The translations under genes and the position numbers were made by a program. 64,000 nt of DNA. Origin: Dyadobacter beijingensis DSM 21582 (lineage in GTDB: Bacteria; Bacteroidota; Bacteroidia; Cytophagales; Spirosomataceae). Every line of letters begins with the position of its first letter. Position 1 is the first letter of the stretch. Where the stretch lies: assembly GCF_000382205.1 (NCBI RefSeq), contig NZ_KB907786.1, forward strand, positions 1,550,001-1,614,000. The letters run 5' to 3'. The notes beneath the pieces are model-generated. The model did no database searches. It saw only the letters and a program-made list of their open reading frames with translations, and was not told where the DNA came from. Shown in pieces: positions 36,319-45,321 of the stretch.

Positions 36319-37083
36319 CTAATCGAAAATCCCGTTCATGGCGGTGAGGATCACCGGCTTGCCGTCCGTCACGACGATCGTGTGCTCGTGCTGCGCCACA
36401 TATCCGCCGCGCGAGCCAACGAGCGTCCATCCGTCGCGCTCGGTAGCGGTGGTCGTCGAATCGGTAGAAATGAATGTTTCAATCGCGACGACGCTGTTTT
36501 TCCGGAAGCGGTTGGTGTTGTAGCGGTTATAATAGTTGAGGATTTCGTGCGGCTCCTCGTGGAGGCTGCGGCCCACGCCGTGGCCTGCGAGGTTTTTGAT
36601 CACCTTATAGCCCGACCGTTTCGCCTCGGTTTCGATCAGCCGCCCGATGTCGGCGATGCGCACGCCGCCTTTGATCTGGCTTAATGCTTTGCTCAGAATG
36701 CGTTTGGAAGCATTCACGAGCTGGTTATGGCCATGAATGTCCTCGCCGAGCACGAACGAGCCGCCATTATCGGACCAGAATCCGTTCAATTCGGCAGACA
36801 CGTCGATATTGATAAGGTCGCCTTCCTGCAATACCTTATGTTCCGACGGTACGCCGTGTGCGACTTCGTTGTTAACGCTGATGCAGGTCCAGCCGGGAAA
36901 GCCATAGGTAAGTTTCGGCGCCGATTTCGCACCGAGGCTGGTCAGCATTTCGCCGCCGAAATCATCGAGCTCCTTAGCCGTCATCCCCGGTTTGGCATGT
37001 TCGCGCATAGCACGCAGGGTGGTTGCCACCGCGCGGCTGGCTTCCAGCATGCCCTGCATTTCGTATTCTTTGGTAATAGACAT
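36319..37083 (-). CDS. map: Type I methionine aminopeptidase
   Basis: A 254-residue enzyme that removes the initiator Met from new proteins. All five metal ligands are visible: D94 ('INIDVSAE'), D105 ('FWSDNGGS'), H168 ('AGHGVGRS'), E202 ('VAIETFIS') and E233 ('AQHEHTIVV'), plus H76 in 'VAHGVPSE'. The usual genome position of map is in the ribosomal protein operon; here it stands with a DUF3050 gene, so it may be an additional copy. It is 15 bases downstream of DUF3050. Confidence 0.95.
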   Translation of the reverse strand: MSITKEYEMQGMLEASRAVATTLRAMREHAKPGMTAKELDDFGGEMLTSLGAKSAPKLTYGFPGWTCISVNNEVAHGVPSEHKVLQEGDLINIDVSAELNGFWSDNGGSFVLGEDIHGHNQLVNASKRILSKALSQIKGGVRIADIGRLIETEAKRSGYKVIKNLAGHGVGRSLHEEPHEILNYYNRYNTNRFRKNSVVAIETFISTDSTTTATERDGWTLVGSRGGYVAQHEHTIVVTDGKPVILTAMNGIFD

Positions 37084-37098
37084 ATAACGGTCAATATC

Positions 37099-37887
37099 TT
37101 ATTTCAAAACTTTTTCAATTTCCTCGTATACCCCGTCCCACAACGCGATGCGCCGTTCGAGGGAGGCGATGGTCGCTTTTTCGGCTTCCTGCCAGAACGC
37201 CTCGTTGTCGCCGCAGAGGTTGGCCGTCATTTGCAGGGCCAGGTGGCTGTGGTGGTCGCCGTCCACTTCGATGTGCCTTTCAAGGTAGTATTTAAAAATG
37301 GAAATGCTGTCGGGAAAGTGTCGGTGAATATCTTCGATAATGGACATAAACATTCCTGGTATCAGATCTTCGCGCCCGAAAGTGAAGGTGGCAGCTTGAA
37401 GGTGGGCCTTGCCGGTGGCGATGGTATCGAAGGTAAATCCGACAAATTCACGGGCTTTCTGCGGCGTGCCGGCCGCGTCAAATGCCTTGTCAAAATCGCC
37501 TGTCTCCCGCAAGACGTTGATAAACCGGTTAATCTCGCCGACATCCGCGCCGCATTGCGCCATCGCGTCGAGGTACAGTTCGAAATGGCTTTTGACGGCG
37601 CCATCCATGTCCACGTCCGATTCTTCGCCGGTCACGATTTCATTGATCAGGTGGCGCGTTTCGCCATCGCCGGTCGGGAACCAGGGCACGGAGGTGCACG
37701 TGAGGCTGTTTTGAAGTGATTTGAGCAGCGACATGAAGTCCCACACGGCATACACGTGGTATTTCATGAAAACTTGCAGGTCGGTAATGTCTTTGATAAC
37801 CGAATAAACCTGGTGCTGGATGATCTGCTGGCGCAGCGGCTCGATGTTCTGCTGGATTCTGGTAATGTGATCGTTCATTGTTTGCAT
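37099..37887 (-). CDS. DUF3050 domain protein (heme-oxygenase-like fold)
   Basis: A 262-residue product (a second Met, codon 4, is a possible start). The family begins with 'IEPLRQQIIQHQVYSVI' and 'HVYAVWDFMSLLKSLQ', and has 'FTFGREDLIPGMFMSII' and 'YLERHIEVDGDHHSHLALQM' with several His residues. The last motif resembles the metal-binding region of heme-oxygenase-like diiron enzymes. Function is not established. It is probably cotranscribed with map. Confidence 0.87.
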   Translation of the reverse strand: MQTMNDHITRIQQNIEPLRQQIIQHQVYSVIKDITDLQVFMKYHVYAVWDFMSLLKSLQNSLTCTSVPWFPTGDGETRHLINEIVTGEESDVDMDGAVKSHFELYLDAMAQCGADVGEINRFINVLRETGDFDKAFDAAGTPQKAREFVGFTFDTIATGKAHLQAATFTFGREDLIPGMFMSIIEDIHRHFPDSISIFKYYLERHIEVDGDHHSHLALQMTANLCGDNEAFWQEAEKATIASLERRIALWDGVYEEIEKVLK

Positions 37888-38033
37888 TGTTCTTTTTGGT
37901 AAACCCTTGTGATCGCGGGATTGTTCAGAACAGCAAATAAAATGAGCGGGAAAGAGACAATTTCGCGAGGTTTATTCAAAGCGCCGTGCGGGCCAGGCAA
38001 AAGTTACCCGCGCGGCGTTTTTTTGCCAACCCG

Positions 38034-38498
38034 TTATTGGGGCGAGTATTTGACAAGGTCAATTCCAATACCGTTCGGGTCGAGTATCGCGAAATGGCGG
38101 TCGCCCCAGGGTTCGTCGCGGAGATCGATCCGGATGTCGGTGCCTTTCTTTTTCAGCTCGTTGTAGAGTTTATCTACATCATCGACCTCGATGGTCAGGT
38201 ACATGCCCTGGCCCTGGAATGGTTGGTGGAACAGTGGCTGCTGCGACGGGTGTTCCGGCAGCAGGAAGCTGATTTCGGAACCGCCACCCGGCGTGTGGAG
38301 CAGCAGGTAGAACTCATTCTCGAAAGTGACACCGAAGCCGAGCGTTTCTGTGTAAAAAGCTCTGGTTTCAGCGAGTTTGGACGTGATAATGCCGGCGTTC
38401 AGTTTCATGTTGCGTTTGGTTTTGGTTGATGAATTGGTTTGGGAAAATGCACAAATACTCATGCAAATCAAGGCGAGTGATACGATGTACCGTTTCAT
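38034..38498 (-). CDS. VOC (glyoxalase-like) protein with N-terminal signal peptide
   Basis: A 154-residue product from ATG 38498. Residues 1-20 (MKRYIVSLALICMSICAFSQ) look like a cleavable signal. The vicinal-oxygen-chelate fold follows: 'GIITSKLAETRAFYTETLGF' and 'DRHFAILDPNGIGIDLVKY'. An internal ATG at 38408 would give a cytosolic form of about 124 residues with the complete domain. An upstream open stretch to 38579 lacks homology. Members include glyoxalases, antibiotic-resistance proteins and dioxygenases; the substrate is unknown. It lies downstream of an AraC-type regulator on the same strand. Confidence 0.78.
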   Translation of the reverse strand: MKRYIVSLALICMSICAFSQTNSSTKTKRNMKLNAGIITSKLAETRAFYTETLGFGVTFENEFYLLLHTPGGGSEISFLLPEHPSQQPLFHQPFQGQGMYLTIEVDDVDKLYNELKKKGTDIRIDLRDEPWGDRHFAILDPNGIGIDLVKYSPQ

Positions 38499-38575
38499 AG
38501 GCTGTTCGTTTGAAGTGAACCGATGACGCAATTTCGGCTTCCGAGCCCGCACAGGATTGTAAAAAACGGACAAAA

Positions 38576-39391
38576 TCACCTCCCGAACGCTTTCCCCGGC
38601 GTTACGCCGTACAGGTTTTTGAATTCTTTGATAAAATGCGCCTGGTCGTAATAGCCGTTGTCGTAAAACAGCTTGTTTTCCCGCAGGCTCTGCTGTGAAG
38701 GCTTGGCACGAAGGATATGCTGAAACCGCACGACCTGGCTGAATGTCTTGGCGGAATCGCCGATGTAAAATTCGAACAACCGCCGGAGCTGCCGCGGGCT
38801 GAGTCCGGTGTCGAGGTCTTTTTCGACATTGACCACGCCGTAATTCCGCAGGATGATGGAAAGGGCCTGATACAGCCGCGGATCGGGATCGAATGCGACG
38901 CCGGCGACGTGGCGCAGGAAATAGTCGTCGAAAAGCGCTTTGATGGTAGCCGCAGGCATTCCGGCTTCGAAATGCGAGGCGATAAATTCTGCCGTTTCGG
39001 GGACCACCGCGTCCAGCGCTTCGAAGCGGTTGCTCAGCTCCGCCGCATTGATTTTGAAGAGTTGGGGGAACATCGTGGGTAAAAACCGAACACCCACGTA
39101 GTTGAAACTATTTTCGAGGGGAAACTCCGTGTATTTTTTACAAAAGCCCATGACGAAGTTTTCAACCGGGTTATTCAGCTCGAAAAAAATGTCGATGCAG
39201 CCGTCCGCCACGACGCGGTATATGAAAGGTTCGTCGAGCGGTAATGTGGTCCTGAGCTGCCAGTAGCAGTAAATAATTCCCTGTAACGCTGCGTCCGGGG
39301 CGAATTCCTGGTAGGTTACCCGTCCGGCCGATTGTTTCACGGTAGGCTGAACGGGCAGGTACAAGCCGCGAATGTCCGGGGTCCGATCCAT
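38576..39391 (-). CDS. AraC family transcriptional regulator
   Basis: A 271-residue product. The N-terminal sensor starts 'LQGIIYCYWQLRTTLPLD', with 'YRVVADGCIDIFFELNN', a pattern of AraC-type regulators with a DUF6597 sensor. The DNA-binding part has 'DTGLSPRQLRRLFEFYIG' and 'FYDNGYYDQAHFIKEFKNLY'. It is divergent from the methyltransferase gene and 77 bases before the VOC gene, either of which it may control. Confidence 0.88.
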   Translation of the reverse strand: MDRTPDIRGLYLPVQPTVKQSAGRVTYQEFAPDAALQGIIYCYWQLRTTLPLDEPFIYRVVADGCIDIFFELNNPVENFVMGFCKKYTEFPLENSFNYVGVRFLPTMFPQLFKINAAELSNRFEALDAVVPETAEFIASHFEAGMPAATIKALFDDYFLRHVAGVAFDPDPRLYQALSIILRNYGVVNVEKDLDTGLSPRQLRRLFEFYIGDSAKTFSQVVRFQHILRAKPSQQSLRENKLFYDNGYYDQAHFIKEFKNLYGVTPGKAFGR

Positions 39392-39594
39392 ATCATTGTC
39401 ACCGTTAGAAAACCACCGCTATGTCCTGGCTGGATTCCATGGCACGGATTTTGAAAAATGGTTTTTATGTATTTATTTGTAAATCAATACTTTTCAATCA
39501 ACAGACGATCAGGCCCCCTGAAACCCGACAGTCAAAAAGTCGGACTAATGTCTGCTGCACCCCTGAAACCATTCAATTTAATACATACACATTT

Positions 39595-40386
39595 ATGAGC
39601 AAAGCACTCGATAACCTCCGTCTGTATGCAGGTGTTTTAAAAAGAGTTGGCTACACCATGACATTCGGAATGCTGAATTCCGGTTCACGGGAAGAGCTGT
39701 TGAAATTGTATAACAGCTATAACGGGCATCAAAATGGTGACGCCACGCCGGTAGACCCGTTTATCATTCCCAAAACCGATGTTTTCGAGCTTTTCGGGAA
39801 CGACGGTGCTGCTTACGAAGGTGTCTACGAATGCGGTTTCGGGCACACGACCGAATTTGAATTGAAAGTGATCAGCAACCTCGTCAAGAAATGGAACCCG
39901 CACCGCATTTTCGAGATCGGGACGTTTCAGGGGCGGACTACTTTAAATATGGCGCTCAATACGGGCAGTGATACGGAGATCATCACCCTCGACCTGCCGG
40001 CCGACGACCTGGCTACGACGAAAATGGAAATCGAGGAAGGGGAGGTGCGTTACGTCAAAAAAGAAGTTTCCGGAGAGCGGTTCCTGGGCCATCCCGCGGC
40101 CTCCAAAATCCGCCAGGTGTTTGGCGACTCGGCCTCGTTCGATTTCAACGGATACATCAACTCCGTGGACGTCGCGTTTATCGACGGCTCGCACGCCTAT
40201 GAATATGTGATGAACGACAGCGAAAAGGTGTTTGCCATCATGCGCAAAGGCGGCATCATCATCTGGCACGACTACACCAACTGGCCCGGCGTATGGACGG
40301 CGCTTAACGAGCTGTACCAGAACGACATCCGGTTTCGCGGCATCCGGCACATCGGCGGGACGAGCATTGCCATACTGGCGCTTTGA
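39595..40386 (+). CDS. Class I SAM-dependent methyltransferase
   Basis: A 263-residue product from ATG 39595; the frame is open 58 codons upstream but that stretch has no family sequence. Motif I 'RIFEIGTFQGRTTLNMAL' binds SAM, 'VDVAFIDGSHAYEYV' is the motif IV region, and 'GGIIIWHDYTNWPGV' is typical of the Methyltransf_24 family. Substrate unknown; many members act on sugars or small molecules. It is divergent from an AraC-type regulator. Confidence 0.84.
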   Translation: MSKALDNLRLYAGVLKRVGYTMTFGMLNSGSREELLKLYNSYNGHQNGDATPVDPFIIPKTDVFELFGNDGAAYEGVYECGFGHTTEFELKVISNLVKKWNPHRIFEIGTFQGRTTLNMALNTGSDTEIITLDLPADDLATTKMEIEEGEVRYVKKEVSGERFLGHPAASKIRQVFGDSASFDFNGYINSVDVAFIDGSHAYEYVMNDSEKVFAIMRKGGIIIWHDYTNWPGVWTALNELYQNDIRFRGIRHIGGTSIAILAL

Positions 40387-40479
40387 ATTGACGTATAATC
40401 TGGATCGGATTGCATCGTGCCGTGGCGGTCAGCTGCGGCATTATTTTTATAATGTTGTTGAAAACCAACAAACTATCCT

Positions 40480-40980
40480 ATGAGCAAGACAATCTTAACC
40501 GAGGCTTACATCAAGGAGCTGGAAGCGGAATATACCGCTACACGCAAATGCCTGGAACGCGTTCCGGTGACTTTGTTCGACTACAAACCGCATCCAAAAT
40601 CGATGGCGATGGGTTACCTGACGCTGCTGGTGGCCGAAATACCGCTTTGGATCACCTTTATGGTGGAACAGGGGGAGGTGGATTTCGCCACTTACAAACG
40701 CTTCGAATTTACGACGAACGAGGAGTTGCTGGCGCATTATGAGGAGGTTTTCGCGGGGGCTAAGAAGTCGCTGGCCGGCATTACCGACGACGATCTCGAT
40801 GCCCCGTTTCACCTCAAACGCCAGGGCCAGGTGCTATTTACCCAGTCCCGGCGCGAGGGCGTCGGCTCGACGATCAACCACTGGGTGCACCACCGCGGGC
40901 AGCTGACCGTGTACATGCGCCTGAACGACATTGCCGTTCCGTCGATTTACGGCCCGTCCGCCGACGATCCCACGTTCTGA
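40480..40980 (+). CDS. DinB superfamily protein
   Basis: A 166-residue four-helix-bundle protein. 'NHWVHHRGQLTVYMRLNDI' in the last helix gives two of the three metal-binding His expected of DinB/YfiT-like proteins. 'FDYKPHPKSMAMGYLTLLVA' near the start matches the family, although the first-helix His position is occupied by other residues (GYL rather than the common H). Members bind divalent metals and some are thiol transferases; the role is unknown. The stop TGA abuts the convergent HAD gene stop in the palindrome TGATCA. Confidence 0.84.
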   Translation: MSKTILTEAYIKELEAEYTATRKCLERVPVTLFDYKPHPKSMAMGYLTLLVAEIPLWITFMVEQGEVDFATYKRFEFTTNEELLAHYEEVFAGAKKSLAGITDDDLDAPFHLKRQGQVLFTQSRREGVGSTINHWVHHRGQLTVYMRLNDIAVPSIYGPSADDPTF

Positions 40981-41622
40981 TCAGCGCGGAGGCCCGAAAC
41001 GGTCGAATTGTTCTTTTTTAAGTTCTTCGAGAATTTCCTTCGTCGATTCGAAGCTGGTATGCTGAAATGCCCGAAGGCCGAGCGTTTTGGCCATATTGGC
41101 AAACATAATCCGGTCGTCGAAATACACGCACTGGCTGGGCGTCGCCTGCGCGATGCCCATCGCCAGTTCGAAAATGCGCGGATCGGGCTTGCGCATTTTG
41201 ACCTCGCAGGATGAAATGAATGCGTCGAAACAAGTATGCAGCTTGAACTTCTGAACGCGGTAGTCGTTCAGTTCCTTGCCTTCATTGTTGATAGAAATAA
41301 TGCGGAAACCGCAGTCTTTCTTCCACTCTTTCAGCCACGCCAGCATTCCGGGCAGTTCCACCGACTGCGAGTACATAAACTCCTTAAAATCCTCGCGGAC
41401 AAAGTCGCGCGGGTGGTTAAATATCACGGTATCAAGGTATTGGTCGAGGTTGACGCTCCCGATCTCGTAGACGTTAAAGATGAAATTGTGGAGCTGGTCC
41501 ATTTCCTTGTAATTAAGGCCAAACTTTTCGGCTGCCAGGATGCGTGATTCATGGCCCCATCCATTGCTCAAAAGAACGCCGCCAATGTCGAAAAAGAGGA
41601 TTTTGAGATCGCTGATCTGCAT
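40981..41622 (-). CDS. HAD family phosphatase (YihX-like)
   Basis: A 213-residue haloacid-dehalogenase-like hydrolase. Motif I 'LFFDIGGVLLSNG' provides the nucleophile D12, with Gly at the +2 position where many phosphatases have Asp; DxG is common in the YihX-like group. Motif II is 'IISINNEG', motif III 'KMRKPDPRIFELAM', and motif IV 'CVYFDDRIMFANMA'. YihX acts on alpha-D-glucose 1-phosphate; this substrate is not proven here. It is a single gene 92 bases downstream of the Gly-rich protein gene. Confidence 0.88.
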   Translation of the reverse strand: MQISDLKILFFDIGGVLLSNGWGHESRILAAEKFGLNYKEMDQLHNFIFNVYEIGSVNLDQYLDTVIFNHPRDFVREDFKEFMYSQSVELPGMLAWLKEWKKDCGFRIISINNEGKELNDYRVQKFKLHTCFDAFISSCEVKMRKPDPRIFELAMGIAQATPSQCVYFDDRIMFANMAKTLGLRAFQHTSFESTKEILEELKKEQFDRFGPPR

Positions 41623-41714
41623 GGTAAACAGGTGTAAAGGTTCGGCCGTAAAGATGCGGGGATAATTTGTGAAATCCGAAGACTTCGTCCGAACGTAGAC
41701 GTTCGGACGGGATA

Positions 41715-43007
41715 TTAGCGGCGTCCCCCACGGAAACCTCCGCCGCTAAATCCACCCCGGCTATACCCGCCGCCTCCGCCGTTAAATGTCCTTCCCCCAA
41801 ACGACCCTCCGTAAGACCGCGAAGGCGCGCTGTATGAATTACCTCTCGGCATCGCCCGGTAACCCTGTCCATTCAGCGAACGCGGTGCAGAACGGAATGA
41901 TTGGCCTCTGTCGAACAGGTAGGAACGCGTGCCGGCCGATGGGTTGAAATGGCGCGCGGCCGAGCCGATGAATGCCGTTCTGGGCGAGTAGGCGTACTGG
42001 CGTGGCGCGATCGTGCGGTAGTAGTGGTCGTACTGGCGGTACAGGTGTGGGTAATACCGGTATGCGCCGCCGAAGAACCATCTCGAAAAGCCCAGCGAAG
42101 GCATTGCGTACACCGTCGGATAGCCGCCGAGGCCGAGATAGAAGCCTGAACCGTAGCCATAGAGGCCGGGATACCACATCGCAGAGCCGTACCAGTAGGG
42201 GTAGCCGAACCAGTAGGAGTAAGGACTGCCGTAGTTCACCACTTTGTCGCCGGTAGGCGCCGGATAGCTGTAACCGCCTTGCGAAGCATATTCCTGCGAT
42301 GCCTGGCCCAATTCCTGCATTGCCTGCGGGTTTTGCTTCAATTCGTCCTGGTAAGCCGCGAGTTCTTCCTTGTTCCGGGCTTCGAGCTGGTCGTGGAGGG
42401 TGGCCAGGTCATTGCGGACGTCGGCCGGGGCGTCTTTGTAACGTTCGCCGAGACGGGTAACCAGGTCGGCATGGTCGTTGAGAAGCGAGAGCACGTCGGG
42501 CATTTCTTCCAGCGTTTTGAATGCCTGCTGCGCGTCGGGGTTGAGCAGCGCAATCATACTTTGAAATGCGTTGGCAGCCTCCTCGTTCAGGTTATCGACT
42601 TTCACCAGGTCGCTGTGGTGGTTATTGTAAAGTTTCCAGGCCGCTTCTTTCAGTTCCGCAGCCGGGTCGGTGTTTGCCGCCAGGCCGTCGACTGCTTCGC
42701 GGGAGGTTTTGCGGGGAAGTGTTGCCAGTTTATGCATCAGCTCGGGATAGCGGCTCACTTCATAGAACCACGCCTGGTTTTTTTGAGCATAATCCTGAAT
42801 CACCTGCTGAAACCCGTTGCTGCTTCTGTCACGTATTTGGGCCAGTTTGGCCAGTACGTCGGGATATTGCGTAGCTGTCAGAATATCGTTGCGGACGTCG
42901 TCATTGTAAGGTGCAATGGCTTTGAGGAGGCTTTGGTCATCCTGGCCGTAGCCGGTGAGGCTGGCGGCGGAGAGCATCAGTGCGGCAAAGAATCGGAGCT
43001 TTTTCAT
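41715..43007 (-). CDS. Secreted protein with Gly/Tyr-rich middle and Gly-Arg-rich tail (weakly DUF3300-like)
   Basis: A 430-residue product with a signal peptide ('LMLSAASLTGYG'). Residues about 25-240 are helical and charged, with 'APYNDDVRNDILTATQYPDV' recalling DUF3300 proteins. Residues 245-320 are Tyr/Gly-rich ('SPYSYWFGYPYWYGSAMWY'). The C-terminus ends in Gly-Arg repeats ('GGFSGGGFRGGRR'). Such low-complexity tails occur in envelope or matrix proteins. No enzyme motif is seen. The start overlaps the stop of the DUF4136 gene by four bases, so the two are cotranscribed. Confidence 0.75.
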   Translation of the reverse strand: MKKLRFFAALMLSAASLTGYGQDDQSLLKAIAPYNDDVRNDILTATQYPDVLAKLAQIRDRSSNGFQQVIQDYAQKNQAWFYEVSRYPELMHKLATLPRKTSREAVDGLAANTDPAAELKEAAWKLYNNHHSDLVKVDNLNEEAANAFQSMIALLNPDAQQAFKTLEEMPDVLSLLNDHADLVTRLGERYKDAPADVRNDLATLHDQLEARNKEELAAYQDELKQNPQAMQELGQASQEYASQGGYSYPAPTGDKVVNYGSPYSYWFGYPYWYGSAMWYPGLYGYGSGFYLGLGGYPTVYAMPSLGFSRWFFGGAYRYYPHLYRQYDHYYRTIAPRQYAYSPRTAFIGSAARHFNPSAGTRSYLFDRGQSFRSAPRSLNGQGYRAMPRGNSYSAPSRSYGGSFGGRTFNGGGGGYSRGGFSGGGFRGGRR

Positions 43008-43579
43008 GACACAGGGAAGTTTTTCATCAACTTTTTAACACCCTTATTAATCTGTTTTTCAAGGCGGTTGGGATTGCTCACATCACCGGAAATGGCTTTT
43101 TGCCAGATAATATCCCCGGATTTGGTATCTACCACGTCGAGTACGAGCGTACCGTCCGTGCCGGTAGTGGAATAGGGGTAACCCCCGTATCCGTAGCCGC
43201 CGAAGCCACCATAGTAGGGGAATCCCCAGCCGAAGCGGCCCCAGCCCATCATCGGGTAGGCGCCATATGGGTAACCCCCTCCTCCGTAGTAGTTCTTACG
43301 CACACGCTGCGTGTAGGTGTGGAATTGCAGGAGCAGGTCGGGATGCTGCGTGTTGCGCGTCAGGCCCCGGCTTTCCAGCGCCTTGTCGAATGCCGATTGG
43401 ATGCGGTGACGGGACAGTGAGCTGGCATACATCGGGTTTTGATTGGTTTTCATATCGGGTACAATCCAGTTGTAGGTCAATGCCTTGCCGGAGGGAATCG
43501 CCGGCTGTTGGGGACTTTGCGCGAGCACCACACTGCCCAGCACGGTCAGCATTCCCAACAAAATCAGGTTCTTTTTCAT
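43004..43579 (-). CDS. DUF4136 domain secreted protein
   Basis: A 191-residue product (Met at 43579; a Met five codons earlier is less likely). Signal peptide 'LLGMLTVLGSVVLAQ'. The DUF4136 core is recognised from 'ALTYNWIVPDMKTNQNPMYA', 'RIQSAFDKALESRGL', 'HPDLLLQFHTYTQ', and the end 'TLVLDVVDTKSGDIIWQKA'. A Gly/Tyr-rich insert ('GWGFPYYGGFGGYGYGGY') interrupts the domain. DUF4136 proteins are usually outer membrane or periplasmic, with no known enzymatic role. It is coupled to the Gly/Tyr-rich gene and lies 54 bases after the HtrA protease. Confidence 0.82.
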   Translation of the reverse strand: MKKNLILLGMLTVLGSVVLAQSPQQPAIPSGKALTYNWIVPDMKTNQNPMYASSLSRHRIQSAFDKALESRGLTRNTQHPDLLLQFHTYTQRVRKNYYGGGGYPYGAYPMMGWGRFGWGFPYYGGFGGYGYGGYPYSTTGTDGTLVLDVVDTKSGDIIWQKAISGDVSNPNRLEKQINKGVKKLMKNFPVS

Positions 43580-43633
43580 GTTGAATGATTGCATTGAGGG
43601 CTTCCGGAATTGATTCCCGGAAGCCCGGGTTAC

Positions 43634-45151
43634 TTATAAACCAATGGCGAAATATTGGGTTTCATCGTTGCCGGGATAAAGCCCTTCGATCATCACCCCG
43701 CCTTTCTTGCCTTGCAGTATTTTGACCGCGTCACGGGCGTTGGCAACCGGTGTTTTGTCAATTTTGGTAATCACAAAACCTTCCTCCATATCGGTACCCT
43801 GGCGGATTTTGCCTGCATTAATGGCCGTCACCTGCGCGCCGGAGCCGATACCGTATTCCTTTTTCTGCTGATTGCTCAGGTCTTTCAGTTCAATGCCCAG
43901 CTGCTCCATTATCGCGGAGGCAGAGCGGTCGGCGACGGTGGGTTCCGAAATGCCTTTCAAAGTCACATTCATCACTTTATCAGCGCCGTCGCGGTTGACA
44001 TTCACCGTTACCTTGTCGGATGGTTTGTGCTGGGCAATGGCTTCTTGCAGCTGCGGCACGCTGTTAATGGCATGACCGTCGATTTTCGTGATCACGTCAC
44101 CAATTTTAATGCCGGCCTCTTTCGCGGCACTCTCGTCGGCAAAACTTTCGACGCGCACACCTTCATCCACTTTCAGATCGAACGATTTCACTTTCGCCGC
44201 ATCCACTTCGCTGATGCCCACGCCGAGGTAGCCGCGCTGCACAGAGCCGAATTTGGAAATGTCTTCCACCACCTTGTGCGCAATGCTCGAAGGGACGGCG
44301 AACGAATAACCCGCGAATGAGCCGGTCTGGCTGGCTATGGCGGTGTTGATACCGATCAGGTTACCATTCAGGTCCACCAGCGCGCCGCCCGAGTTGCCGG
44401 GGTTAACGGCCGCGTCGGTCTGGATAAACGATTCGATCGGCGCCTTGGCATTTTCGCCGAGGATATTGATGCTGCGGCCTTTGGCGCTCACAATACCCGC
44501 GGTGACGGTCGAAGTGAGGTTATACGGGTTACCTACGGCGAGCACCCATTGGCCTACCTGCACATTTTCCGAGTTGCCGAATGACAGCGCCGGCAGGTTT
44601 TTCACCTCGATTTTGATCAATGCAATGTCCGTATTCGGGTCGCTGCCGATTACTTTGGCTTTGTAGGTATGCTTGTCGGCCAGGGTTACCTCCAATGTTT
44701 CGGCCCCCTGGATCACGTGGTTGTTGGTGACGATATAGCCGTCGGGATTGATGATCACGCCGGAGCCGCTAGCCTGCGGTTTCTCTCCCTTACCCTGCGG
44801 TGCCTGCTGACCGAATGGACTGCGGCCGCCGAAAAAGTCCCTCAGCTCGTCGGGGATTTCCATCTGGCTCACCGTGCGTTCCGGTTTTAGGGTAGATTTA
44901 ATGTGTACCACGGCTGCTGTGGCTTTTTTGGAGGCAAAAGAGAAATCGGCCGGGATCATTGGGGCCGGGCCTTCGGCAGCGGGCTTGCCATCGAGCCGGG
45001 CCTGTTTGATAAACGGGGTGGCATTATTGACCCACGTCGAAATGGTGTCGGGCTTGCCGAAATGTTCGTAGGTAGCATAGGAGGTGCCGCCCAAAAAAGC
45101 GGATACAATGGCCACTGCGGCTATTTTTCTGAGATTACGAGTTGTTGTCAT
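43634..45151 (-). CDS. Do-type serine protease (HtrA/DegP/DegQ family)
   Basis: A 505-residue periplasmic quality-control protease and chaperone. An N-terminal membrane/signal segment ('IAAVAIVSAFLGGTS') leads to a trypsin-like domain with the triad H145 ('TNNHVIQGA'), D175 ('NTDIALIK') and S254 ('NPGNSGGAL'). Two PDZ domains follow (about 290-380 and 410-500). It is Bacteroidota-typical in length. It lies downstream of a two-component system but after a terminator, so it is probably an independent unit. Confidence 0.94.
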   Translation of the reverse strand: MTTTRNLRKIAAVAIVSAFLGGTSYATYEHFGKPDTISTWVNNATPFIKQARLDGKPAAEGPAPMIPADFSFASKKATAAVVHIKSTLKPERTVSQMEIPDELRDFFGGRSPFGQQAPQGKGEKPQASGSGVIINPDGYIVTNNHVIQGAETLEVTLADKHTYKAKVIGSDPNTDIALIKIEVKNLPALSFGNSENVQVGQWVLAVGNPYNLTSTVTAGIVSAKGRSINILGENAKAPIESFIQTDAAVNPGNSGGALVDLNGNLIGINTAIASQTGSFAGYSFAVPSSIAHKVVEDISKFGSVQRGYLGVGISEVDAAKVKSFDLKVDEGVRVESFADESAAKEAGIKIGDVITKIDGHAINSVPQLQEAIAQHKPSDKVTVNVNRDGADKVMNVTLKGISEPTVADRSASAIMEQLGIELKDLSNQQKKEYGIGSGAQVTAINAGKIRQGTDMEEGFVITKIDKTPVANARDAVKILQGKKGGVMIEGLYPGNDETQYFAIGL

Positions 45152-45256
45152 TGCTGTCGAATTGATTAAGTGTATTCAAATTTCAGCAGTGATCCTGTCG
45201 CAATTCTGTGGAGATTCTGAAGACATTTTGTAGTTGCGTATTTTTTTGAAGTACAT

Positions 45257-45286
45257 AAAAAAAGGAGGGTCAGAAACCCTCCCTTT
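45257..45286 (-). terminator. Intrinsic terminator after the histidine kinase gene
   Basis: On the minus strand a 7-bp stem (GGAGGGT / ACCCTCC, 45264-45270 with 45276-45282) with a 5-base loop is followed by seven T. It separates the two-component operon from the HtrA gene. Confidence 0.8.
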
Positions 45287-45321
45287 AATTCACTACTAGC
45301 CATGAAAATTCTTGTATATCG

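Noticed and set aside
36727-37719. 330-codon plus-strand open frame across map and DUF3050
   Set aside because: It crosses two well-supported minus-strand genes, with no protein motif.
39421-39594. N-terminal extension of the methyltransferase frame
   Set aside because: No family sequence; start placed at 39595.
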